Assembly (NCBI GenBank): GCA_036443455.1
Contig: JAZFYI010000172.1
Location: 1 to 23,243, forward strand
DNA length: 23,243 nucleotides
Direction of reading: 5' to 3'
DNA from: MnTg04 sp036443455
Lineage (GTDB): Bacteria; Pseudomonadota; Gammaproteobacteria; Steroidobacterales; MnTg04
Made by a program: the position numbers and the translations under genes. Below the pieces are notes generated by a model. That model saw only the letters and a list, made by a program, of their open reading frames with translations, made no database searches and had not been told where the DNA came from. This document shows positions 14,927-22,795 of this stretch, piece by piece (within the stretch, counting starts at the first letter, position 1; every line of letters starts with the position of its first letter).

Positions 14927-15502
14927 ATGAAAACGTTTGCAGCCTGGCTCATAGCACCGATCGCGCTGACCGCGGCCTGCGCCGCGCATGCGCCGGAACG
15001 GCCCGAATTGCCGCCGGCTGCTGGCTGTATTGCGCCCGCGTGCGAAACCGGCGCAGCCCCGGTTGCAATCGACGAGTTTGCATCCCCCGACTGGAGAGCG
15101 TTTCAGTTGCCGCCTGCCAGGCATGTTGGCGGGTTGCTAATCCGGCAGGAGGACACCCTATTCGATCCAGCCGAATTTAATGACCATCCCCCCCAAGCTA
15201 CCTATCCCCTGATTCGCGACGAGCAAAGCTGGGAGCAGAAAATCTCCCAGATGAAAGAGTTATCGTTGCTTACTCTTTGGCGGACCGATGGCTCAAAAAT
15301 TTTTTTCGGCGTGAACAGCAATGGATTTGCCGGGCTGAATTTCTCACAGAACCCCAGGGCAAGACCCAGGCCGACGAGCGCCGGGTCCGACAGTCTCACC
15401 AGGAGGCCAATCGGGCCGCTGTCACCGCCGCTCGCGCACGCCCAGTCACTGACCTACCAGAAAAAAGATCTCAGCGGCGCGTTGGCAGCCGAGGAAAAAT
15501 AA
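14927..15502 (+). CDS. Lipoprotein of unknown function
   Basis: A 191-residue protein starting at ATG 14927, with CGGGAG ten bases upstream; the frame is open to GTG 14840, but only the internal start gives a lipoprotein signal (MKTFAAWLIAPIALTAAC, lipobox LTAAC). The mature part begins with a Pro/Ala-rich stretch containing two cysteines (GCIAPACETG), followed by a possible folded region (WRAFQLPPARHVGGLLIRQED, then EQKISQMKELSLLTLWRTDG, SKIFFGVNSNGFAGLNFSQ) and a Pro/Ser/Arg-rich low-complexity tail. No family is recognised. It should be anchored to a membrane by its N-terminal Cys. The gene is alone on its strand and converges on the M28 peptidase gene. Confidence 0.7.
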   Translation: MKTFAAWLIAPIALTAACAAHAPERPELPPAAGCIAPACETGAAPVAIDEFASPDWRAFQLPPARHVGGLLIRQEDTLFDPAEFNDHPPQATYPLIRDEQSWEQKISQMKELSLLTLWRTDGSKIFFGVNSNGFAGLNFSQNPRARPRPTSAGSDSLTRRPIGPLSPPLAHAQSLTYQKKDLSGALAAEEK

Positions 15503-15527
15503 TCAAAGGTCCTTTGCTCCGGTGGGA

Positions 15528-17180
15528 TCAGTCGGCTGAACTTCTGCTCTCGTCACGCCGGGCCCTGAACTCGCTGTTTTCGTACCAGTTCGGAAAAGTG
15601 CTTTCCGCTGCCAGTTCCCGGCCGATCTCGAAATACAACTCCAGATCCTGCAACACGCCACCCCAATCCCAGTCCGCGTTATATTCATCCGCGGGCTGAT
15701 GATATCGGTCGCTGCGGTAATCCTGCATTCTTGCCACCCCCCATTCGCGGCCGTGTTGCAGATTATCCACGCCAGCCTCGGCGTACAGGACGGGGACGCC
15801 GGCCTTGGCCAGGTTGAAATGATCCGAGCGGAAAAAATACCCTTTTTCGGGTGTGGGCTCGTTGACCGGCACCCTGCCCTGCTTTGTCGCTGCCCGCTCG
15901 AGGTATTCTTCAAGCTCCGAGCTACCGAGGCCAAAAACCGTAATGTCTCGCGTCGCTCCATCGGTGATCAGGCTATCGAAATTCAACGCGGCGACGGTCT
16001 GGTTTAGCGGGAACAACGGATGCTCCGCATACCACGCGGAACCCAGCAGGCCCGATTCTTCACCGGTCACGGCCAGGAACAGTATCGATCTTTCCGGCGC
16101 CGGTTCCATCGCGGCAAACGCCCGCGCCAGCTCGATAATCGCCGCGGTTCCGGTCGCGTTGTCGACCGCGCCGTTGAAGATGCGGTCTCCTTCCAGGTTT
16201 GGCTTTATACCCAGGTGATCCCAATGCGCCATGTAAATGATGATTTCGTCGGGTCTCTTTGTGCCTTCGATCAGACCCGCAACATTGCTGGAATCCAGGT
16301 TCTTGATTTCATTGCTGAATCGAGTGGACGCAGTGAGCCCCAATGCAACCGCCTCAAAATCCCCCGCCAATGCCATTTGGCGCGCGGATTCCAGGTCGAG
16401 CCCGGCAGCCGCGAGAATCTCTGCTGCCGCCGCTCCGCTCAGCCAGCCTTCGACGACTACGGCGCTTTGGTTGCCATCCGTTCGCACCAGGTCAAATCGC
16501 TCTCCCGACCAACCGGTTGCGACGACATTCCAGCCATAACCAGCCGCATCGGTTTCGTGGATGATCAAGGCAGCCGCCGCACCTTGCCGCGCGGCCTCTT
16601 CGTATTTGTAGGTCCAGCGACCGTAATAAGTCATCGTATTGCCGCGAAAAAGCTCCGGCTCGGCAGTGGCAAAACCCGGATCGTTGACCAGGATGACGAC
16701 GGTTTTCCCGCGCACATCGACGGCGGCATAATCGTCCCAGGCATACTCGGGCGCCACTATTCCATAACCGACAAACACCATTTCACTGTTATCCAGCGAT
16801 ATCTCCCGCTGTACCCGTTTGGTCGATAGCATCGTTTGGCTGCCCACCGCATAGCGGGCCGAAAATCCCGGGCCCTCTATGGCCAAGGTCATGTCTGGGT
16901 TGGCAGTCAGACTCACCAACGGCACGGCTTGCAAAAAGCTGCCCTGGTTGGCCGGTTGCAGACCGGCATCCTCAAATTGGCCGACCAGGAATTCGAGAAC
17001 CCTTTTTTCCCCCTCGGTTCCGGGCGCGCGGCCCTGGAACTCATCCGATGCCAGGCGTTGCACGTCCGCCGCGACACGGTTGGCGGAGAACCTGGCCACT
17101 TTTTCATCCGGGGGAGCTGCGGACTCGCAGGCAACCAGCAAGACGCAAACGCATAAAAGCCATCGGGACGCTAGGGACAT
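15528..17180 (-). CDS. M28-family lipoprotein aminopeptidase with PA-type insert
   Basis: A 550-residue lipoprotein (MSLASRWLLCVCVLLVAC, lipobox LVAC18). An N-terminal helical part (residues 30-90) is followed by a protease-associated-type domain (about 130-255, with FVGYGIVAPEYAWDDY and KTVVILVNDPG) and the M28 di-zinc catalytic domain (about 290-550). The metal and catalytic residues are all visible: H319 and D321 in MAHWDHLG, bridging D340 in GAVDNATG, E374-E375 in VTGEESG, D402 in NFDS and H494 in DRYHQPAD. Such enzymes remove N-terminal amino acids from peptides outside the cytoplasm. AGAGAG precedes the start. It lies 77 bases after the tiny lipoprotein gene on the same strand and may share its transcript. 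Confidence 0.92.
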   Translation of the reverse strand: MSLASRWLLCVCVLLVACESAAPPDEKVARFSANRVAADVQRLASDEFQGRAPGTEGEKRVLEFLVGQFEDAGLQPANQGSFLQAVPLVSLTANPDMTLAIEGPGFSARYAVGSQTMLSTKRVQREISLDNSEMVFVGYGIVAPEYAWDDYAAVDVRGKTVVILVNDPGFATAEPELFRGNTMTYYGRWTYKYEEAARQGAAAALIIHETDAAGYGWNVVATGWSGERFDLVRTDGNQSAVVVEGWLSGAAAAEILAAAGLDLESARQMALAGDFEAVALGLTASTRFSNEIKNLDSSNVAGLIEGTKRPDEIIIYMAHWDHLGIKPNLEGDRIFNGAVDNATGTAAIIELARAFAAMEPAPERSILFLAVTGEESGLLGSAWYAEHPLFPLNQTVAALNFDSLITDGATRDITVFGLGSSELEEYLERAATKQGRVPVNEPTPEKGYFFRSDHFNLAKAGVPVLYAEAGVDNLQHGREWGVARMQDYRSDRYHQPADEYNADWDWGGVLQDLELYFEIGRELAAESTFPNWYENSEFRARRDESRSSAD

Positions 17181-17257
17181 GTCAGATCTCTCTGTTTGAA
17201 AATCCGCGGGGGATAATAAACCATCGTGATGCCGGCTGCCGGTGCGCGCGACCGTGC

Positions 17258-17533
17258 CTATTGCTGTGGATCTTTTTCCTCTGCCGCTGCGCTGGCGGGA
17301 TCGGCTTCCTCGCCTTGCATCTTTATCTTTATCTTTATTGAGGTTTTTGTTCCGGTCTCAATTTCGGTCGGCGGGTTGACCCAGATGATATCGATATTAC
17401 GGAATTCCGCCTGTTGATTGAGCGAATTTACATGCGTCATATCGACCGACCGGCGACGGCCCTGCCCGTCATTGGCCGCGCAAGCGGACAATAGTGAGAA
17501 ACACAGCAACGATGTCAAAATAATCTTGTTCAT
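17258..17533 (-). CDS. Tiny lipoprotein with (Ile-Lys) repeat
   Basis: A 91-residue lipoprotein: MNKIILTSLLCFSLLSAC ends in the lipobox LSAC18. The mature part is short and polar, holds the stretch FRNIDIIWVNPPTEIETGT and an Ile-Lys alternation encoded by three copies of a hexanucleotide (ATCTTT on the plus strand, 17319-17336), and ends in an Ala/Glu/Asp-rich tail. The WVNPPTE segment is of the kind seen in small DUF-type lipoproteins, but I do not assign a family. The ATG lies two bases after the stop of the upstream gene at 17536, so the two are almost surely one operon and translationally coupled. Confidence 0.75.
   Translation of the reverse strand: MNKIILTSLLCFSLLSACAANDGQGRRRSVDMTHVNSLNQQAEFRNIDIIWVNPPTEIETGTKTSIKIKIKMQGEEADPASAAAEEKDPQQ
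17319..17336. repeat. Hexanucleotide tandem repeat (ATCTTT)3 in coding sequence
   Basis: Three exact copies of ATCTTT followed by a partial ATT. On the minus strand it encodes the Ile-Lys run of the tiny lipoprotein. Because the unit is six bases, copy-number change would keep the frame and only change the length of the run. Confidence 0.85.
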
Positions 17534-17535
17534 GA

Positions 17536-18012
17536 CTAAATGGAAATCCTGCCGCCATCCACGCCCACGTGCTGCATCGCTTCGGTCAGGGTTCGACCAA
17601 TTTCTGCCTGGACAAACTCGAGCCCGGTGTTCTCGCTGACCGTTGTGCTCGACCAGATGTTCCGTCCGTCGCTCGAAACCAGCCTGGCGTCTATGAGCAG
17701 CCTGGAAATGCCGTTCTCTCCGGTCAGCAGGCGCGTTCTGATCAGCAGTTGCGCTCCAGACATCGCGACCCGGTCGCCAAAACCCCGGTTGCCAAAACTA
17801 TCCGCGGTCTGCGAATAAGGCAGACCACGAATTCGCAAAACGAGGTCGGTACCATCGGCAACGAAGGCCTTTGTCGAAGCATGATTTTCAGGCGCCATCC
17901 GGTCGCTGCCAACAACCAGGACAAGCGCTACGATGGCGGCAACCAGCACCCATCCGGCGACAGGCCGCAGCACAAATCCAGGGGCAAAAAAACGCTGCCC
18001 GAATTTCCTCAT
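17536..18012 (-). CDS. Membrane-anchored protein of unknown function
   Basis: A 158-residue protein if started at ATG 18012, which has AGGAG five bases upstream (an ATG at 18027 lies before that site). One hydrophobic segment near the N-terminus (VLVAAIVALVLVVG) anchors it, with the rest outside. The outer part contains FVADGTDLVLRIRGLPYSQT and then SRLLIDARLVSSDGRNIWSSTTVSEN, whose pattern (a variable described, then 'IW' and 'SS') recalls the TolB/FlgO/LpoB-like fold in which protein families measure or transport factors; the resemblance is weak. A Leu/Glu helix near the end (FVQAEIGRTLTEAMQHV) supports it. First gene of the probable three-gene cluster. Confidence 0.65.
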   Translation of the reverse strand: MRKFGQRFFAPGFVLRPVAGWVLVAAIVALVLVVGSDRMAPENHASTKAFVADGTDLVLRIRGLPYSQTADSFGNRGFGDRVAMSGAQLLIRTRLLTGENGISRLLIDARLVSSDGRNIWSSTTVSENTGLEFVQAEIGRTLTEAMQHVGVDGGRISI

Positions 18013-18324
18013 CGTGTCTCCTGCCATTTTGCTCGACCGCCTTTGTCAACTTCCGGAACCTGATTCCCGGGCGCCATAAAGCTTATTTGGAACCAATCCC
18101 CGGGAAACTACAAGTCCAATTGCCCCGGCTACCCCTTTTGGCAATTTTAGCACCGGCTAGTTCCCGTCTTCCGAGCCATGCGAAAATCATATGGCGTGAC
18201 GTACAGACTGTGCAACCTCGAGCCAGCAGCAACAAGACATGAATTATTGACCACCTGTGGCTTGCCGAGTACGCTGCCGGCTATAACAATACGCCATTGG
18301 CAACACGCGTTGGGGAGAGACGGA
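18013..18324. other. Intergenic region between divergent genes
   Basis: About 310 bases between the membrane-anchored protein gene (minus) and the DUF1232 gene (plus). It must hold both promoters. The only candidate I can point to is TATAAC at 18282-18287 on the plus strand, about 40 bases before the DUF1232 ATG, but no good -35 box is at the right distance. An open frame from 18178 joins the DUF1232 frame but has no ribosome site. No dyad or RNA gene is evident. Confidence 0.5.
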
Positions 18325-18900
18325 ATGTCGCTAAGAATCACTTTTGAGTTGGGCCCTTCTGACCTGAAACATTTCCAGACCATTATGCGAGAAGCGCGCG
18401 CCAAGGCAAAAAACCTCAGCGCCGAGGAAATCATCCGCTCTGCCAACGAACTGCTGGATGAGGTCCGCTCAGTCAAGGCGCCGGATTTCATCAGCGAGCG
18501 GCTGATGAAACTGGAAATAATGGTGCAAATGATCCAGGACGAGGAATGGAAACTGCCACCCAAGGAAATCAACAGGATTCTGAATGCCCTGGCATATTTC
18601 AGCGAACCTGAGGACCTGATACCCGACCATATTCCCGGCCTCGGTTTTCTCGATGATGCGATCATGGTCGAACTGGTCGTGCGCGAACTCCGGCATGAGA
18701 TCGAGGCCTTTCAGGATTTTTGCAAATATCGCGCCACGGAAGAGACCCGCAGACGCAGGCTGGGCAAGGAAGATCATGTATCCCGTGAAGAATGGCTCAG
18801 GGAAAGAAGAAAAACACTCCAGCAGCGCATGCGCCGGCGCCGGCGGCGGGATCGGTCGAGACGATCCTCCGGAGGCCGGTCACCGTTTTCGTTGTTCTAG
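18325..18900 (+). CDS. DUF1232 (YkvA-like) protein with very basic C-terminus
   Basis: A 191-residue protein with start ATG 18325, preceded by GGGGAGAGACGGA, a strong ribosome site. Residues 1-80 are helical and charged (RITFELGPSDLKHFQTIM). The DUF1232 core lies at about 80-132: ILNALAYFSEPEDLIPDHI and PGLGFLDDAIMVELVV, with the typical DLIPD...LDD pattern. The C-terminus from 140 is extremely basic, with RRRRLG and a run of Arg near 168-180 (MRRRRRRDRSRR), followed by Ser/Gly. No clear membrane segment beyond the DUF1232 hydrophobic part. The tail could bind nucleic acid, acidic phospholipid or ribosomes. The family has no established biochemical function. The stop lies inside a 34-bp palindrome. 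Confidence 0.82.
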   Translation: MSLRITFELGPSDLKHFQTIMREARAKAKNLSAEEIIRSANELLDEVRSVKAPDFISERLMKLEIMVQMIQDEEWKLPPKEINRILNALAYFSEPEDLIPDHIPGLGFLDDAIMVELVVRELRHEIEAFQDFCKYRATEETRRRRLGKEDHVSREEWLRERRKTLQQRMRRRRRRDRSRRSSGGRSPFSLF

Positions 18901-18930
18901 CCCGGCTTATTCATGAATAAGCCGGGCTAG
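18897..18930. terminator. 34-bp perfect palindrome between convergent genes
   Basis: The arm CTAGCCCGGCTTATTCA is followed without spacer by its exact reverse complement, giving 17-bp arms centred between 18913 and 18914. It includes the TAG stop of the DUF1232 gene and lies 27 bases from the stop of the convergent small membrane protein gene. A stable hairpin on either strand suggests a bidirectional terminator, but neither side has a T-run, so a rho-independent role is not certain. Confidence 0.6.
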
Positions 18931-18956
18931 CTGGCCGTCAATGTGACCTCTCCATG

Positions 18957-19247
18957 TCATTGGCCGGGCCAGTAATAAAGACCTATAACCAGCAGCATCG
19001 TCCACATTGCCGCCTGACCCCACCAGCGCCAGGTGGTGTTTTTGAGCAAGCCGAAAAAGCCGAGCACGCAACAGATTGTCAGTAAAAAGAATATGCCCGC
19101 GCTTTTCAGCAGCGGCGCAAACTGGGCTTGCAAATAAGGATATTCATCGGCCATCAGGAAAAACAGGAACGCCACTACGCTCAAACTGGCGGTGATTGCC
19201 ACGCTTGAGCCGAGCAAAATGGCGGAAATTATGGTCAATGGCAGCAT
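18957..19247 (-). CDS. Small membrane protein of unknown function
   Basis: A 96-residue protein with start ATG 19247, preceded by GGGAGAAAAA, a good ribosome site; an ATG at 19310 is possible but lies before that site. Three hydrophobic stretches are visible: ISAILLGSSVAITASLSVVAF, a second around LLKSAGIFFLLTICCVLGFF, and AAMWTMLLVIGLYYW. These pack into a three-helix inner-membrane protein with a short polar loop (DEYPYLQAQFAP). I do not recognise the family. It is divergent from the Prc gene with about 130 bases between the starts. Confidence 0.75.
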   Translation of the reverse strand: MLPLTIISAILLGSSVAITASLSVVAFLFFLMADEYPYLQAQFAPLLKSAGIFFLLTICCVLGFFGLLKNTTWRWWGQAAMWTMLLVIGLYYWPGQ

Positions 19248-19376
19248 TTTTTCTCCCTGAAGTTGTCCAAAACGATAACCAGATGCTTGATTGCAGACCT
19301 CGCAGGCCATAGTTTAGGCGACTGTTACGATATAGTACGACTATTCGATTTTGCTATAGATAAGGATTCAGAAAAT

Positions 19377-21494
19377 ATGGCCTTTGCCAAGAAATTTGTA
19401 CTGCCCCTGGCGTTTTCCTCGCTGATACTGTTCTCACTTGCCGGTAGCCTCGCGCATGGAGCCCCGGGGGTCGACGAGCAATCCGCTGGCGAACTGAGGC
19501 ACAGCGATCGGCACAGTGCCGTCAGCCGCCTGGTAACCAAATTTATCGAACGCAATCATTACAGTGAGCCGCGCGTCAACGACGCGTTGTCAGCCAAGGT
19601 TTTCGACCGTTTCCTAGAGACTCTCGATGGCAACAGGATGTTTTTTTACGCCAGGGATATACGGGGATTTGAGCCGTACAGGACGATTTTGGACGATGCC
19701 GTCAGCAGCGGAAACCTGGATCCTGTGTACCGGATTTTCTCAATATTCAGGCAACGCAATACCAACAGGCTCGCGTATAGCCTGGGGCTGCTGGAAACAG
19801 AACCGGATTTTTCGGTGGACGAGCAATACCAGTTCGATCGTTCGGGAAACGACTGGATCGAAACACCCGAAGAAATGGACGACCTCTGGCGGAAACGGGT
19901 AAAGAGCGACGCATTGCGTTTGTTTCTGACCGGAAAAGACTGGCCGGAAACCCGTGAAATTCTGGAGAAAAGATACACCAGGGCCCAGAGAAACATGGCC
20001 CAGCTCGAAAGTGACGACGTTTTCGAATCCTTCATGAACGCCTACACCCGGGCGCTCGATCCTCATTCCAATTACCTGCTGCCACGCACGTCAGAAGAAT
20101 ACCGGATCCAAATGAGCCTTTCTTATGAAGGCATAGGCGCATCCCTGCAAATCGACGACGACTTCGTCATGGTGATGAATATTCTTCCGGGCGGTCCGGC
20201 GGCCATAGACGGAAGCCTGGCGCCCAACGACCGGATCACGGCCGTCGGCCAGGATGAAGACGGAGAAATGGTCGATGTAGTCGGCTGGCGCCTGGATGAT
20301 GTGGTTGATCTGATTCGGGGGCCGGGCGGAACCGTTGTGCGTCTGCAGATCCTCGGAGCCGGCGCTGTGCCCGGCTCGGAAGAAAGGGTATTGCGGCTGG
20401 TCAGGGACAAGATAAAGCTCGAAGCGCAGGCCGCGCAGAAGGAAATCATTACGATCCCGGGTGGAGACAAGGAATTGCGGATAGGCGTGATTACCGTACC
20501 GAGTTTCTACCAGGATTTTGAAGCCAGGATGGCGGGTAACGAGGACTACACGAGCACGACCAGGGATGTTCGCCGTTTGTTGCAGGAATTGGAAAAGGAA
20601 GGCATCGATGGGCTGCTCATGGATTTGCGCAGCAACGGAGGTGGACACCTGACCGAGGCGCAGGAACTGAGCGGTCTGTTCATCGAAGACGGACCGGTGG
20701 TCCAGGTCCGCCAGACCAACGGCCGAATCGAGATTCTCGAAGACCCGAATCCTGAGGAAGTGTACAACGGTCCGCTCGCGGTCCTCGTCAATCGATTCAG
20801 CGCATCGGCATCCGAGATATTCGCCGCCGCTATACAAGACTACGAAAGAGGGGTGATCCTGGGCCAGCAGACTTTTGGCAAGGGTTCTGTACAGAATCTT
20901 TACTCGCTGGACAGGTACGCACCACGCACCTCGGATCCTGGTTTTGGTCAGTTAACGCTGACCATCGGCAAGTTTTATCGAGTCAGCGGGGAAAGCACCC
21001 AGCATCGCGGGGTGCATCCGGATATTGAAATGCCGTCGCTGGTCGATGCCAGTGTGGTTGGGGAAAGCACCCGGGAAAGCGCCCTGCCCTGGGACAAGAT
21101 CGATTCGACGGCTTACAAGGTCGATATCGAGCTTGACGAAGCCATTGTTGCAATCGCTCAAAGCCACGCGCTGCGAGCGGAGACCGATCCCGATATCAAT
21201 TTTCTGATCGACGAGTACGCTGCGTTTGAAGACATTCGCAATCAGGACTCGATCTCATTGAACCTGGAAGTGCGCCGCCAGCAACAGCAGGAAATACGTG
21301 TACAGCGCCTGGCGCGGGAAAACAATCGCCGCGGCAAACACGGATTGCCGCCCCTGGAATCGATCGAGGCCCTGGAAGAGCTTGAAAATCAGGATTTCAT
21401 CCTGATGGAAGCTGCGCAAATAGTCGCAGATATGGCAAAACTGGATGGACATGTCACCGCAAGCCTGCACGGATCCAGCCAATCCTTGAACTGA
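19377..21494 (+). CDS. prc: Tail-specific (carboxy-terminal processing) protease Prc
   Basis: A 705-residue periplasmic S41A protease, close in size to E. coli Prc (682). The ATG at 19377 with AAGGA ten bases upstream gives a Sec signal peptide (MAFAKKFVLPLAFSSLILFS, LAGSLAHG). An N-terminal helical domain contains the Prc-typical FLETLDGNRMFFYARDI; a PDZ domain follows (SYEGIGASLQIDDDF, about 248-335) and then the catalytic core (LLMDLRSNGGGHLTEAQE). The nucleophile Ser is S477 in RFSASASEIFAAA and the base Lys is K502 in FGKGSVQ, 25 residues apart as in E. coli Prc (S452/K477). The C-terminal helical domain with QQQQEIRVQRLAREN is also of that type. Prc trims non-polar C-termini and controls lipoprotein and murein hydrolase turnover. 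Confidence 0.95.
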   Translation: MAFAKKFVLPLAFSSLILFSLAGSLAHGAPGVDEQSAGELRHSDRHSAVSRLVTKFIERNHYSEPRVNDALSAKVFDRFLETLDGNRMFFYARDIRGFEPYRTILDDAVSSGNLDPVYRIFSIFRQRNTNRLAYSLGLLETEPDFSVDEQYQFDRSGNDWIETPEEMDDLWRKRVKSDALRLFLTGKDWPETREILEKRYTRAQRNMAQLESDDVFESFMNAYTRALDPHSNYLLPRTSEEYRIQMSLSYEGIGASLQIDDDFVMVMNILPGGPAAIDGSLAPNDRITAVGQDEDGEMVDVVGWRLDDVVDLIRGPGGTVVRLQILGAGAVPGSEERVLRLVRDKIKLEAQAAQKEIITIPGGDKELRIGVITVPSFYQDFEARMAGNEDYTSTTRDVRRLLQELEKEGIDGLLMDLRSNGGGHLTEAQELSGLFIEDGPVVQVRQTNGRIEILEDPNPEEVYNGPLAVLVNRFSASASEIFAAAIQDYERGVILGQQTFGKGSVQNLYSLDRYAPRTSDPGFGQLTLTIGKFYRVSGESTQHRGVHPDIEMPSLVDASVVGESTRESALPWDKIDSTAYKVDIELDEAIVAIAQSHALRAETDPDINFLIDEYAAFEDIRNQDSISLNLEVRRQQQQEIRVQRLARENNRRGKHGLPPLESIEALEELENQDFILMEAAQIVADMAKLDGHVTASLHGSSQSLN

Positions 21495-21613
21495 CAGGTA
21501 TCGGGCCTGAGCGACAGCCAAGACGAGGCCTCAAACGCCATTTTATTTTCTTAAATAAAAACAACCGGTTGCACACTCTCAGCCAGATAATTGCCAATTT
21601 TCCCGGCCTGCTA

Positions 21614-21641
21614 TTGCGATTTAGATCTTTAGTGTTATACT
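21614..21641 (+). promoter_or_regulatory. Predicted promoter of the efflux adaptor operon
   Basis: TTGCGA (21614-21619), 16 bases and TATACT (21636-21641). The -10 box matches TATAAT at five of six positions. Transcription would start near 21648, giving a leader of about 55 bases before the ATG at 21703. The -10 box lies inside an 8-bp inverted repeat. Confidence 0.55.
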
Positions 21642-21656
21642 TCACTACAACACTAA
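21629..21656. promoter_or_regulatory. Operator-like inverted repeat over the -10 box
   Basis: TTAGTGTT and AACACTAA are perfect 8-bp arms separated by 12 bases. The pair covers the predicted -10 box and start of transcription. Dyads of this size and place are typical operators of TetR-type repressors, which commonly govern RND efflux operons. No regulator gene is in the window. Confidence 0.55.
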
Positions 21657-21657
21657 T

Positions 21658-21678
21658 TGAGTGAACTATGCTCACTCA
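21658..21678. promoter_or_regulatory. Second inverted repeat downstream of the start of transcription
   Basis: TGAGTGA and TCACTCA are perfect 7-bp arms around a 7-base spacer. It shares the GTG/CAC core with the upstream dyad and lies in the predicted leader, so it may be a second operator or a leader hairpin near the ribosome site of the first adaptor gene. Confidence 0.4.
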
Positions 21679-21702
21679 CCGCTCTCAAATGGCAGGCACA
21701 TT

Positions 21703-22761
21703 ATGAAATTCTGGAAATATATCTCGGTTTTTGTACTTCTTGCCGGTAGCGCAGCCCTCAGCGGATGCGGCACCAGTGAAGCCAGCAGCGCGGATGCGAA
21801 GGCGGAATCGTCCGTCCAGGCATCGATCCCGGTCGGTGTAATGCGCGTCCACAGAGGCGACATATATGCTCGCCATACCGGTACCAGCGTCCTGGAAGCC
21901 GATTTTGAGGCGCCTGTTGTTGCCAAAGTCAAAGGCGACCTGGTTGAGATCCTGATTGAAGAAGGCGATTGGGTTAAGGCTGGCCAGGTCCTGGCCCGTC
22001 TGGATGGGGAGCGCCTGAAGCTGGCGATGGAAAGTGCAGGTGCCGAGTACCAGCGTGCCAGGAAGGAATATGAACGTAACCAGAACCTGCTGAAGCTTGA
22101 GCTGGTTGCCCCGGGGACCTTTGAGAACCTGAAGTACGAAACCCGCGCACTGAAAGCTGCCTATGAAATCGCACGCCTGAATTATGGATACACCCAGGTC
22201 AAGGCGCCAATCGATGGCGTGATCGCCGAGCGCCTGGTCAAGACGGGCAATCACCTGCAGGTGAACGAGCAGCTGTTTATCATCACCGACCCGAGTCAGC
22301 TGATGCTGGCACTTTACGTACCGCAACAAAACATGGGTCGTTTCAGCGTGGGCCAGACCGCGGATATCATGGCGGATGCCCTGCCGGCGGAGATGTTCAA
22401 GGCGAAGGTTGAGCGTATCAGCCCGCGTATCGACCAGAATACCGGTACTTTCCGGGTGACGCTCAAAATTCTTGACCGCAGCGGAGTTCTTCGCCCGGGT
22501 ATGTTTGCACGGGTCGCCGTGGTTTATGATGTCCATAACGATGCGGTCATGGTTCCGGTAGACGCTATACTTGACGAGGATATCGAAAAAAGCCTTTTCG
22601 TAATCGAAGACGGCGTAGCGCGCCGCAGGATCGTTGAGACAGGCATCACCGATCGCGACATGGTCGAGATCCTCGAGGGAATCAACGACTCCGATACCGT
22701 GGTCGTCATTGGTCAGGGTGGCCTGCAAGACGGGACACTGGTAACAGAACACGCCGGTTGA
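21703..22761 (+). CDS. RND efflux periplasmic adaptor lipoprotein (membrane fusion protein)
   Basis: A 352-residue membrane-fusion lipoprotein of the AcrA/MexA type. The ATG at 21703, with GGCAGG about seven bases upstream, gives a lipoprotein signal (MKFWKYISVFVLLAGSAALSGC, lipobox LSGC). The domains run in adaptor order: biotinyl-lipoyl half-motif (APVVAKVKGDLVEIL and GDWVKAGQVLARLDGERL), a short alpha-helical hairpin (LAMESAGAEYQRARKEYERN to FENLKYETRALKAAYEIA), the second lipoyl half (YTQVKAPIDGVIAERLV), a beta-barrel with LMLALYVPQQNMGR and RISPRIDQNTGTFRVTLKI, and a membrane-proximal end. The helical hairpin is short, as in adaptors that need an outer-membrane partner with a long barrel. 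A second adaptor gene follows after 34 bases. Confidence 0.92.
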   Translation: MKFWKYISVFVLLAGSAALSGCGTSEASSADAKAESSVQASIPVGVMRVHRGDIYARHTGTSVLEADFEAPVVAKVKGDLVEILIEEGDWVKAGQVLARLDGERLKLAMESAGAEYQRARKEYERNQNLLKLELVAPGTFENLKYETRALKAAYEIARLNYGYTQVKAPIDGVIAERLVKTGNHLQVNEQLFIITDPSQLMLALYVPQQNMGRFSVGQTADIMADALPAEMFKAKVERISPRIDQNTGTFRVTLKILDRSGVLRPGMFARVAVVYDVHNDAVMVPVDAILDEDIEKSLFVIEDGVARRRIVETGITDRDMVEILEGINDSDTVVVIGQGGLQDGTLVTEHAG

Positions 22762-22795
22762 GGCGCTGACAAAGTCACAAAGGGAGTCCGGCTCG

